Source: Mesostigma viride
Lineage: Eukaryota > Streptophyta > Mesostigmatophyceae > Mesostigmatales > Mesostigmataceae
Direction of reading: 5' to 3'
Assembly (NCBI GenBank): GCA_009746045.1
Contig: RPFO01000972.1
Span: forward strand, 770,624-834,623
Length of the DNA stretch: 64,000 nt
Position numbers and translations under genes: made by a program. Numbering within the stretch: the stretch's first letter is position 1; every line of letters starts with the position of its first letter. The notes under the pieces are model-generated. The model worked only from the letters and a program-made list of their open reading frames with translations. It made no database searches and had not been told where the DNA came from. Positions 52,762 to 64,000 of this stretch are shown here, piece after piece.

Positions 52762-55700
52762 CTACTGGCTGCCGAAACGATTGAAGCGGCAGTCAGTCGC
52801 CAAAATGTTGCTCGTGACGTAGTCCAAAGCCGTCCCCACCAACGCCTCCTCGCCATCGCTGGCAAATGACTGGCCCAAGACACCGTGCACGTCGCCCGTT
52901 GGCTTGAACTGCGCCATCTGCAAGTTTAAGAAATGTTTGCCCGGGCCCGAGCTGCTCTCCCAGAACCCAGCGCGCACAACCTCCACCTTGACGACAGCCA
53001 CCTCTGGGATGGAAATGCTCACGCGGGTCCTCTTGCGGGAGACGGTGATGCCAGATGGCAGCGTGTGTATGGTCTCCACACCCAGCAGGCGCTCCTGCAG
53101 TTCCAATAGTCAGCCACCGCAGATGTCAAATTCCAACAACGTTCACGAGTCAACTTCTGGTGTGGGCAACTTGCTGGTCCTGTGCTCGCCATCACGGGTC
53201 GTGTGCGACCTCCCACCACCTCCACATACCCAGTGCACAACTCTCACGCACGTCTCTCATGCACGCGTCCCACCTTCTTGCGCTGCTTCCATTCCTTTTA
53301 CCCAAAGTACTCGCGGCTGAAGGCTCGCAAAGTCTGGCAGAGCAAGTGGGCATGGGCGGTCACACACAACAGGGATCATCTCCACCACTCAAAGGAGACG
53401 GGAAATGCGGCAACCAGCTGCCTTCTCATTTCTCATTGACCTTCTTCTTGACCTGCGCCTATCATGCCTACGTCCTCTCAATAGGCAGCGGTCGTATGCT
53501 TATAACTACAACAAGCACCACATCCCCCCCTGGTTATAGTAGAAGTCGCTCTGATGGACGCGAGGCACCTTGACCATGCATCACTGGAAACACCTTGCGC
53601 AGGGTACACACCATCGGCCCACACACGGTCACGACAGCCCGCATCTATTTGGTGACGACAAAGAGCAGAAGACAGCATACAGCTACTACTCCCTCCCATA
53701 CGTCCAAGGACAAAAGCACAAGTATGCATGCTGGCTTGCTGCGGCGGGCTCGCCACTCACCCCATTGACCAGGACATTGCCAAAGGAGGTCGCAAACGCT
53801 TCACTTTCCGACATCGTGGCATCCACCAGCACGCGGTCGCTCCCGGCCATGATGGCCACCTGGTCCATCCACGTGCGCGTGTCCTGCGGCACTGCGGCAC
53901 TGGTGCCCCCTCCCAGCTTGTCACCGCCAGCCGCGCCCATGAAGCGCGCGTTCACCTGCAGCTGCCTGTCACTCACAATACAGTAGCTGCGGCCGGCCTC
54001 GCCGTTGAAGTCAAACTTGTCACCGCGGGCAGTCGTGAAATGAGGGTCGGACTGAGCAGACGCGAGCCGAACGAATGCTGCACGGATGTTCTGGACGTCC
54101 AGAACCGTTCCAATAGTCACGTCGAAGTAGGCCGAGAGGAACGAGCGGAAGCCGGGCGACGCGAGCGCTGCCAGCAAGGCTCCTCCCGACGGGACATCGT
54201 CCACATACAGCCTGAACGCGAGCGCAATCTGAGCGGGCGACTGCAGGAGGTGCCTCCGGGTGGCGCCACCGGTAGAGTTGCCGGTGCTGTCGGCCGCCAT
54301 CTCAACTGCGCAGCGGGGGATGCGCCCCGTGAAGAAGTCATCCACAAGCGCGTCCACAAACGCCCCGAGGTCCGCATCATACACGCGGCAGTCGGCGATG
54401 GAAATCTCTGCCTGCCCCTCCACAGCAAGATCCTGGAGACAGGTGGCGGGCTCCCTGTTGCCACTGCTGCCCGTCACGTTCAGGATGCAGCTGGGATTGG
54501 CCGCGGCTGCCAGTGGGAGAGAGGCACGCACAGGCAAGTACAGGCATTCAGCAGTGATGGTACAGTAAACACACAGGCAGCTGTTGGTACAGAAAACGGC
54601 TGTCAGAGCCAGGCCATGCGCAAGCATTTCCTGCAGCTATTCCATGCCCGCATCGGAGAGGCGCAACCAGAAAAAAGACGCATACCCGGCACGACTGAAA
54701 GCAACAGGTAAGCATCACAGTGCCATCCCGCATGCGTGCTGTGGCCACTTCCACGCAACGCAGCCGTCTCGCCCCGCGGGCCGCAATAACACATCCAGCC
54801 CTTCACCGTATACCAGCCGCTTCCTGCATGAAAGAAACCCTGCCTTCTATTTGTAAGATTGCCGGGCCTCTTAGATCATAAATTGGGTGAAAGAAATGTC
54901 TCAAATCTAGTTTATCACTACATCATTCACCCACAATAGACAGTGACAGTGGCATAGGCAGTGGCAAGATTGTATCGCAAGGCAGCTCTTGCCACCTGGC
55001 CAGGAAACTGGCCAAACCAGTGGTGCCATTGCCAATCTGGATCAGGCCGCACCGGCCTCAAAAGGTTTGTCCTGTGAACCCTACAGCCTAGCTATAGCAG
55101 CTCCCCCTCCATCTCACTATAAAGAAGCTATGTTCAGCAAGCTTGCGTGGTATTCTGTGTGTGAGAGAACCACGATCATAAAGTCGACACGCACGTGCGC
55201 AGGCGCCATAGCCACCGCTCGCGTCTTGGACCCTGCCATCGAGGCAAAATCTGGCGTTGGCGCTGCAGCCGCTGTCGACCAGCAGCGTGAAGTTGCCGTC
55301 CACCAGCTGCAGCTTGTCGTCCACGCACTCTGTGCCGGCAGAGTGCAGGCAGTGCAATAACATGCCCATGCGAGGCATGTCAGCGCGTCAAGCCATGAAC
55401 GCACAGCATGGCAGCATGTTGGCATGTCAGCGTGCCAGCCGCAGACATCGCGGATTTGTGACCCAAACACACATCCCACCGTCGGGCACAATCTGACAGG
55501 CCATCTCAGAAAAGTGCGAGAGCATGGAAATCTCTCCCACCATCCAGAGCGCCCAGAGCCTACCGCAGTCACGTGCTCTTATATAAAAGTGCGTGGAGCC
55601 TATCCATCGCCCCCAACTAAACTGTCTGACAGGGAGGTTGCAGGCACACACCTTGGCCAGCTCAGGCCTGTCAGGGCCATCTGTTACTCTGGGTACCTGT

Positions 55701-58700
55701 CTGACACTCCTGGAACAATTAGGCTTTCAGCTCTGATAAATTTCAACCAGAAAAGGAATTAAGATCACTCAGCTCCCAAGAAGACCAGCATTTGATTGAA
55801 TACAATAAGTGGAGCCCTGCCACAAATGCAGCAGTTAACAGTGGCCTTAAGGTTTCTCAATCCGCACGCGGAAGCAAGAAGCCTCCAGGGTGGGAGGGAG
55901 GGGAAAGAAACAATTGCGGATCATTGCCTGCCTAGCTTGCTTAAGGCATGGCCCGCCGACACACATCATCCGAAATTAATTAACTCCGGCATGCGTCACA
56001 CGCCGGCCTGAACAGTGCTGCAAACGCCACTACAAACAACGTGGCCATGCACCCCCAGGCTAGTGCGTTAACCGTACAGGTAGTTGTACAAGGTTCCCAA
56101 GACTGACAAACATAAAACTCGCCCATCAACCCCTTGGGCCGGTCCGAATCCACTATACAATAATTAATCACGACTCACTAAAGAACCCAAATCAGCCAAA
56201 GATTCGGTAAGCAACCAGCCGACCCTACAGGTCCCCACCTAACCTCAGCTGGTGCAACCAAACACGAATATTTGCAAGCAAGTCGTATAAAACCTACAAT
56301 TAATTTTCTCGGACCGCTAATTAATAGCCACCGACCCTTATAAACAACCGGGTCATCCAAGGAAAATTCGGGCGAGCAGGAAACCCTTTGTACAGATCGA
56401 TTTAGTCAGCCCATGTCGCAGACAGCCTTCCACATCCAGGCCAAGGCATGGCGGCCTTATCTTTCCCGCATGCGTTAATTAAACTATATTCAGAGAAAAC
56501 CGATAGACGGATGCGTGATGCAAAGATGACCATGGAAACAAACTTCAAAACAGAAACTAGAAAGCAAGCATAGCCTGGTCTTAGAAAAGCCAGACTGGCC
56601 AGATCGCGCTGGTGCGGAGCAATGCTCGCCTGCATGGGTGCTTTCTTATGCAGGATTCACATCTTGATACTCCACAACTCTCGTCTATTCCACCTCGCCC
56701 TGAACCATATGTATCGCACATGCCATATGGAGCTATTCAGCCCAGCAGTACCCGTACCGATGTTTTTCGCTCCCAACGCGCACAGCCCGTCAGACAAAGT
56801 GCAGAATCCTAGCACCCTCCTATCATCGTAGCCTCTATTGGAAAGCAGCCCTGCCCTTTAGCACATTCCATCAAATAGATACCATCAAAACTCCAGTTTG
56901 AGGGTCACGGACCAACTCCTACAGACTAGCCAGAGCGCCTTTTCTGCTCATGCACAGTGTGAAAATTCAGCACGCATGCACTTGGTAAGCGGTGACCTTA
57001 TCCGATCATAGATCGGGGGCAGAGGTGACAGAGGTACAACTTGTTACCGCTTTGACATGAGAGCGAGTCATCAACTTAACCATTGGTCATGTACTTCACT
57101 TATAACGGACATAGCGTTTGCTACCAGGCTGGAAGATATAGATGCCGGTGGCAGATGCCACGGAAACGATTCACATATAATGGTGGGTTGTGTGCTGACT
57201 GCCAAAACTTCTACAAAGCTCAGAAGCAGAAAGCAGGAAGCTTTTGTGCTTACCAGCACACAAATTTCCTGGGGCTAATCCTACAAGCTCAAGAGCTTAC
57301 CAGCACAAAACATTCCTGGGGCACGGTCGCCGTCGCTGGCCCCCTCGTCCGCGCATAGTGGCGAGGATTCGCTGCAACCCACATCGACTGCCAAGCCGCC
57401 CTCGTCATCAAAGCACGCTGATGACCGATGAATCGCCGCGTAGATACACCACGCACCAGGGAAACACAGTGGGCGAAAGAACTTTATCAGTTTAGTGGCA
57501 GCCCACTGCCGAGTGAATGCTCTGTTTACATCTAGCCAAGAACACCTCCAGGCACGTGCATCAGGGCCCATTCTGACACAAGCACACAGCTAACACAACA
57601 TTTTGACACTGATCTCCGTCTCTGGAAAGCAGGACGACTAAGGTTCCATTCATGACAGTTGCACACGATGGTTGGGCCTGCGCGTGTTAGGCCTACCCAT
57701 CCGGCTTCCATCGACGACATACGTCCGCGTCCACGAACAAACACCAGCAGCGCACGCTGCATCTGAATGTGCATTCAAGGCACACCTTTAATATGTAGCC
57801 GGCATGCACCCATGCACTCATCCATCACGGTCATATGTGGCCTGGGTTCCCACACGGCATGCACAATTGCGCCGGAACAGGTAGGCCACTACCATGATAT
57901 GCCCTGCACGGGTCAAGAGCAAACAAACAAGCAGCGCCACACGCCAGCACAAGACCATATGCACCCCACAGCAACGAAACACTAGCCACCACATGGACTA
58001 GTGAATGGTGAATGTGGAGCAGTGTGAAGCGTGTGGCATTTGAGCACAACTCAGGCCACGGCACCTTCATGAATGCAAATGTCGGCAATACTCTACTATA
58101 ATCATACAATCTTGTAGAAAGCTTAGACACAACTTGCCGACTTCCCACCTGCAAGCGGCCAGGTGCTGCTGAAAGCTAGGGGGGGTGCACCGTGCTATGT
58201 ATTCCCAAGAATGCTCCGAACCATTGCACACGTTTTGTTTTTAAATCTTTGATTTGATTTTGTTGACCCACCCGCGCATTGCGACCCCAAGTCCTGCTGC
58301 GTCGTGAAGCTACCCTCGGCAGGGACGCAGAATGGGTACCCAGCTTGGGCACAGCCGGTCCCCGTGTCTGGGTTTAGAAGGCCGTTGGAGTCGATGCACT
58401 CTGCATAAGCTCAACCGGACGATCGCCGCACCACCGGTGGTACCCAAGAAATGCACGGTTACAATACTGTCATTATAAGGATATAGTACGATCAGTAAAC
58501 ACAGCATGGTCATGGCCCTGCCTGCCGTAGCTGGTAGCAACACCGGCTGTAGCCCACACACTGCATGCAACAACGCCTCAAGCACACTCAAAGGAGTGGC
58601 TTTGCAAGCATGTGCCGTAGGGCAGCGACACCTGGCCCACAAGCCATGGTTCCACACCCTTGGGAACACAGGGTAGGGGCAATGGCTGGATACTAAGTTG

Positions 58701-60940
58701 AATGAGAATCGTTGAATCCGACTTGAAAATGCCTTACTTCAAGTGGACATTTGAAGCCCTGGTGGTGACAGTGTGAACAAGAAAATATATCAATGGCAAA
58801 GAAAAACGTCCAGCAAGCCAGCTGAGCACCATCGGAAAGAACGTGATGCCCTCATGGCAGATAGAAAGTGCTACAAGCAGTTCCTGATGGCGGTCCACGA
58901 TGTATGGTGGTGGTCATCACTGTAATGGAAACATGCCCCGAGACTTAATATAAACTACGTGACATGTATAATGCAGTATATAGTATGTATGATAAAGTAG
59001 CAGTATCATAGTAGTTAAGTACTACTATGAATAGACACACCCCCGACCCCACCACAAGATTGACAAAAATAGATGCATCCCACAAGAGTGACAAGACTGT
59101 ATCAATCCTGCCATGAATGTGCCCTACACCTTGAATTTGAAAACCTAGCGTTAGCTTCCCTAGTGGCTTCCAGGCACTTTACTAGCGCCCTGGTGGACGA
59201 CAAGTAGGACTTTGCAAAAACTCAGGTCGATTAAGAACACCCCACGGCACCCCGCGGCTGACAGATGCACAGCAAGCGCGCCCATGCACGCACGCATGCG
59301 CCATGCAGGTGACATACTATAGTTGAAAGGGACCCGGGGCTCACAGTAGCAAGGGTCAGAGCAGCAAGGGTCAGAGTAGCATCCGCGTGAAATGAATGGG
59401 GGCAGCACGGCTGCATGCGGGCAGGATGCCGCTACGGGCTAACGACGGCATGCAGCGGAAATACAGGCGGACATTGCACATGACGGTGTACGGTCATTCA
59501 CGCCTTAAGTTGGGTTCGAGGGTTTCTTGGGGTCAACCCAACTTAAGGCGTGAACCCAACTTAAGCCGTTACGTTACCATAATTTGCGACCCCCAGCCCT
59601 GCTGAAGGACTTCAGGGTGTCTTTTGAAAGCTCTCGTCAAGGCCGATCGAACTGCACTAAAGAATTCACCATCAAAGTCGTATTTCGGGTCGGAACTTGG
59701 ATGCAAGTCCTCAAACCGGCTGTGGGCAGGTGAAGCACCCCATCGTGCTAGCCAAAACTTGGGTGTGCTGCATAGGGCATGCGCGTTCTATGCGCGGTAA
59801 TCGTGGCTATTTACTCTCTAGCCTCGTCTTCCCTAGCATCCGGACTCCGTCAAACAGTAATCCCGTCCATGGCCACTGTCACCAGGACTGGTCTACTTAA
59901 CGGTGAACGGTTTGCACGTGAATGCCAACAACGTTGCCGATCCCGGCGAAATATGTCGCCATGTCAGAGAGCGCAGCAACCCTTACGACAAGAAGGCCAT
60001 AGCCGCTCAATTTTTGCCGGTTTGACAGCTTGCCCTTGCCACCTGCCCCTTCTCGCCTGTGGTGTCTCGTTTCTGCTTTTTGCTGGACGCTGCCCCGCTG
60101 CCCGAAAACAGTGCGTTCCATTTGGCCTTATCAGTTTTGTCGGGCATTGTCATGTCGCATTTATGATGGGTTCTAATGTGACGAACGCGTTTGAACAGCA
60201 AGCCGTTTGCCCATGTAGATAATACAACGATGACTGATTTCAGCGCCCAACTGACCAAGACATGCAGTGAATTTTATAGATGCTTAGTGTTGGATGGCGC
60301 GGAAACCCTGTCGGACCACCGGCGCGGGAAAAAACTCAAGTCGCGGCAGTCAAAAATCAGTGCCACACCGCGCTAGAAGCCCCTACACGCCTTAAGTTGG
60401 GTTTTTCCTAGTAGAGCCATCAGCCTTAAGTTGGGTTCGCCATGCAGCCAAATGCGACCCAACTTAAGGCGTGAATGACTGTACCACCTGCCACCACGCA
60501 AGGTCGGCTACCGAGGCTGGCACGGGGGCCAGGGTTGTACGAAAAAAAAAGTGCATGAGGGACCTGAAGGCATCCAAATGCAGTCCAATACACATACACT
60601 CACACATAGAAGCCCATTAATGATGAGGCAGCAATGAGCCTGTGTGTCATCTATCACACGCGGCAATCACATGTGGACAGCACACACACACACGCCGACG
60701 CGCCCCCCGCCCCCCTCTTCCACCAGGCACCACAAGGTGATAGGCTTGCCATGCAGTGCATGGATGCTTGCAGTACACCGGTGAGGTGCAACAGCAACTC
60801 ACTGTAGCAGTCAGAGACGAGGTCATAGTAGTAAGTCGACTCAGGAAAATACGCTTCTTGTATGCCGCACAAGGGCGCCTCTGGGGGGCACCCGGCGTCC
60901 TGGCCAATAATAGTAGGACCACGTTGGGTATCTAAGCATC
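52762..60940 (-). CDS. Cysteine-rich secreted protein with root-cap/VWD-type domain, 5' incomplete
   Basis: Exons in transcript order: 60803-60940, 58272-58400, 57301-57417, 55195-55329, 53761-54506, 52762-53094 (1598 nt, all GT-AG with consistent phases). The first four each encode one cysteine cassette of 39-46 residues (C-x-D...GC...C...C), bounded by phase-1 introns. Exon 5 has RRHLLQ, then a VWD-like start (SDPHFTTARGDKFDFNG, RSYCIVSDRQLQVNARFMG, TWMDQVAIMAG). The last exon ends GDVHGVLGQSF, NILATDCRFNRF and stop, the pattern of the plant root-cap (PF06830-like) domain. This suggests an extracellular or cell-wall protein. I found no signal peptide or start codon, so 5' exons are missing or upstream of 60.94 kb. 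Function unknown. Confidence 0.82.
55907..56515. repeat. Dispersed ~600-bp repeat, copy 2
   Basis: Same orientation as 5428-6035, from CAATTGCGGATCATTGCC to AGAGAAAACCGA. It lies in the intron between cassette exons 3 and 4 of the secreted-protein gene. No coding capacity is seen. Confidence 0.85.
59494..60478. mobile_element. MITE-like element with snapback ends, 985 bp
   Basis: Inverted ends TCATTCACGCCTTAAGTTGG (continuing to GGT) at both sides. Each end also contains further inverted copies of CCTTAAGTTGGGT, so each end can fold on itself (59500-59570 and 60388-60475). There is no transposase-sized gene, and no clear target duplication could be fixed. It sits in the intron between cassette exons 1 and 2. 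Confidence 0.78.
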
Positions 60941-61489
60941 CTGCGCAAACCATGGCCAGCAAAGGAGGAGCGCAAGCGTGGCAAGAGAAGGCAACTCAGC
61001 AAGCATGCGGCGATGGCGCCCAGCAATTGAGATAGGTGCATTTACATGTGGTGCCGTTCATCATAGATGGACGTGCAAGCCAAGTCGTATCTTTGCACAC
61101 TCCATGAGAAACAGCGAAGACTATCCAGGGCCCATGTTGAAAATTGTACTACAGAAGTGACACACTACAATCATAGCACGGTGGGCAATGGCAAAGTCAG
61201 ACAGGTTCAGGGCGGGCGGGTGCAGGTGGGTACCAATAGAAGTACCTTAAACCTGTACACAAGGAGGGAGGGCGCCCTCAAACTAGCTTGCAGTAACTTC
61301 TGTCACTGCCGCACAAGCGGGAAGGTCACAGAGGTGATTACCATGCATAAATCCTAACACCTATATAAAGCAAGCGTCATGGCCGTTGGTTTTATAGTCC
61401 GTGGTCCCAAATTGGCGATTGGAGGATACTAACCGTGCGAATGGCTGCCGAAGGCGGCACTTACTTACTTTCACTTACTTAGTTTTCAA

Positions 61490-61680
61490 GGGACGGAAAG
61501 AATTGCAGGCGACGGGCGACGGGCGACGGGCGATGGGCCAATAGCCACAGGCCATTAGCCACGGGTCACTAGCTAGCCACGGGCCACGGGCAGCTAGCCA
61601 GTAGCCCCCGGCGACGGGCAACGGGCCACGGGCCACAGGCGACGCGACGGGCCACGGGCACTGGGCTACGGGCAAGGGAG
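61490..61680. repeat. Degenerate GGGC-type short tandem repeat
   Basis: Irregular repeats of words such as GACGGGC, GCCACGG and GGGCCAC over about 190 bp. The Pro/Ala/Arg/Trp-rich frame on the minus strand is an artefact. Confidence 0.75.
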
Positions 61681-61889
61681 TTCAGATAGCAGCGGGACTT
61701 GAATAGGAGTCTCCAATGGAAGAGTCTAAAATAATCAGGCCTTGGCCCCTACCGGTTCTACTTGTATCAACAGCCAACAACCGTGCTGGACCCTGAAGGC
61801 TGCGCATTGCCAAAACACACACAACAGGACCAAGGAAACCACTAGGCTTCCACCCGCACCTTGAGCACCTTGAGCATACCAAAATGGGC

Positions 61890-63512
61890 CCATCACGTGC
61901 GGCACGATAAACTCAGGCACATGCATACGTCACGGCCAACATCACGCGTGGCTCGATAAACTCAGGCACATGCATACGTCACGGCCAACATCACGTGTGG
62001 CGTGATAAACTCAGGCACATGCATACGTCACGGCCAACATCATGTGTGGCGTGATAAACTCAGGCACATGCATACGTCACGGCCAACATCATGTGTGGCG
62101 CGATAAACTCAGGAACAAGCATACGTCACGGCCAACATCACGTGTGGCGCGATAAACTCAGGCACATGCATACGTCACGGCCAACATCACGTGCGGCGCG
62201 ATAAACTCAGGAACATGCATACGTCACAGCCAACATCATGTGTGGCGTGATAAACTCAGGAACATGCATACGTCACGGCCAACATCATGTGTGGCTCGAT
62301 AAACTCAGGAACATGCATACGTCACGGCCAACATCATGTGCGGCGTGATAAACTCAGGCACATGCATACGTCACGGCCAACATCATGTGTGGCGTGATAA
62401 ACTCAGGCACATGCATACGTCACGGCCAACATCATGTGTGGCGCGATAAACTCAGGCACATGCATACGTCCCGGCCAACATCATGTGCGGCGCGATAAAC
62501 TCAGGAACATGCATACGTCACGGCCAACATCATGTGTGGCGTGATAAACTCAGGCACATGCATACGTCACGGCCAACATCATGTGTGGCGTGATAAACTC
62601 AGGCACAAGCATACGTCACGGCCAACATCACGTGTGGCGTGATAAACTCAGGCACATGCATACGTCACGGCCAACATCATGTGTGGCTCGATAAACTCAG
62701 GCACATGCATACGTCACGGCCAACATCACGTGTGGCGTGATAAACTCAGGCACATGCATACGTCACGGCCAACATCATGTGTGGCGTGATAAACTCAGGA
62801 ACATGCATACGTCACGGCCAACATCACGTGTGGCGTGATAAACTCAGGAACATGCATACGTCACGGCCAACATCACGTGTGGCGTGATAAACTCAGGAAC
62901 ATGCATACGTCACGGCCAACATCATGTGTGGCGTGATAAACTCAGGCACATGCATACGTCACGGCCAACATCACGTGTGGCGTGATAAACTCAGGAACAT
63001 GCATACGTCACGGCCAACATCACGTGTGGCGTGATAAACTCAGGCACATGCATACGTCACGGCCAACATCACGTGCGGCTCGATAAAATCAGGCACATGC
63101 ATACGTCACGGCCAACATCATGCGTGGCGCGATAAACTCAGGCACATGCATACGTCACGGCCAACATCATGTGTGGCGTGATAAACTCAGGCACATGCAT
63201 ACGTCACGGCCAACATCACGTGTGGCGTGATAAACTCAGGCACATGCATACGTCACGGCCAACATCATGTGTGGCTCGATAAACTCAGGCACATGCATAC
63301 GTCACGGCCAACATCATGTGCGGCTCGATAAAATCAGGCACATGCATACGTCACGGCCAACATCACGCGTGGCTCGATAAACTCAGGCACATGCATACGT
63401 CACGGCCAACATCACGCGTGGCGTGATAAACTCAGGCACATGCATACGTCACGGCCAACATCACGTGTGGCGCGATAAACTCAGGCACATGCATACGTCA
63501 CGGCCAACATTA
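61890..63512. repeat. 49-bp minisatellite, about 33 copies
   Basis: Unit contains GATAAACTCAGGCACATGCA, TACGTCACGGCCAACAT and a CACGTGTGGC block. Copies vary mostly at CACGTG/CATGTG/CACGCG and GGCGTG/GGCGCG/GGCTCG. Repeats abut directly with no unique spacers, so it is not a CRISPR array. It lies upstream of the first recognised exon of the secreted-protein gene. Confidence 0.97.
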
Positions 63513-64000
63513 GCGAGGCCTGTCCCCCATGCTCACGTCCACGCACAGGCAGCACCTTATTGCAATGTTTCGCAAAGGCAGCGGCATATATTACCATGCA
63601 ACCATCTTGCATCCCTTAATTGGCAGGTCGCTGCCTGTACCATCCTACCTGAATTATAAAAAACCTACCACCACCATGATGCGGCACACAACCTGACAAA
63701 CAGGTCTTGCATGCATGGCTCACCCGTCCTTTCCAGTACGTAACTCTGGCCATGAGCAGCGCGGATCGCCCCTTTGATACAACAAGCAAGATGACAGCAC
63801 GCCTTGGAGCAGCACCACATCCCAACCCACATCCCAACCCGTCCAATGTTTCGACACAAGATGACACCACCCTACTCATACGGCAGCAACCATTCCACTG
63901 GCAGCACAGTCTTGAAGCAACGAGACGGGGGCCTAGTTGGAACGGGGAACATGAGTGTGCCACTTACTTGTGCACCAGCCAGAAAATTGTGGGTTGTGAG
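63513..64000. other. No gene recognised
   Basis: Unique-looking sequence with short frames on the minus strand. I looked for another C-x-D...GC cassette with phase-1 borders and did not find one. It could be intron or 5' flank of the secreted-protein gene. Confidence 0.4.

Noticed and set aside
61890-63512. CRISPR-like array
   Set aside because: The 49-bp units abut directly with no unique spacers, there are no cas genes, and the genome is eukaryotic.
63616-63963. Further cysteine cassette exon (CVETLDGLGCGLGCG)
   Set aside because: Its spacing does not fit the other four cassettes, and it lacks phase-1 splice borders.

Overview
The window looks like nuclear DNA of a green alga (Chlorophyta, possibly Chlamydomonadales; inferred, not proven). 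Three host genes have GT-AG introns full of tandem repeats. One encodes a root-cap/VWD-type secreted protein with an RRHLLQ stretch of the kind seen in algal matrix proteins. The transposon mix (L1-like LINEs, chromovirus Gypsy, Copia, PIF/Harbinger, TTAA elements) fits. There are no bacterial operons, no rRNA and no convincing tRNA gene.

Layout. 1-842: a 44-bp minisatellite. 1954-10353 (-): seven exons of a HELQ/POLQ-type Ski2-like DNA helicase; its 3' end lies beyond the window or was not found. 11277-15542 (+): a complete six-exon gene for a 158-aa calmodulin-like EF-hand protein, divergent from the helicase. 15.9-52.05 kb: a transposon graveyard with almost no host sequence. 52762-60940 (-): six exons of a cysteine-rich, root-cap/VWD-domain secreted protein whose 5' end was not found. 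61890-63512: a 49-bp minisatellite of about 33 units.

The transposon block is strongly nested. Element 37713-52048 (TIR ACCCGTGTTTTTT, TSD TAA) contains an ORF1-only LINE (38932-51516, 11-bp TSD). That LINE contains a TTAA element (39889-50607), which contains a Gypsy chromovirus (40157-48616, TSD TCTGG). A second TTAA element of the same family (17535-24235) contains a Harbinger transposon with both expected proteins (19472-23870, TSD AAT). That Harbinger in turn holds a LINE 3' fragment with another LINE fragment in it. A reverse-transcriptase LINE (26.6-31.15 kb) is split by a piggyBac-like TTAA element (26695-28773). I label the LINE families X (ORF1 only), Y (has RT) and W. All share a 3'-terminal hairpin with a CAAC loop, followed by short-repeat tails, so X may borrow the machinery of Y.

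The strangest object is at 31783-32870. It is a near-perfect 1088-bp palindrome flanked by a 5-bp direct repeat GTAAG. It is built from three 206-bp palindromes separated by two mirror-image 235-bp spacers, and each 206-bp unit contains smaller hairpins. It encodes nothing I recognise and is the best candidate here for an undescribed mobile or replicating element.
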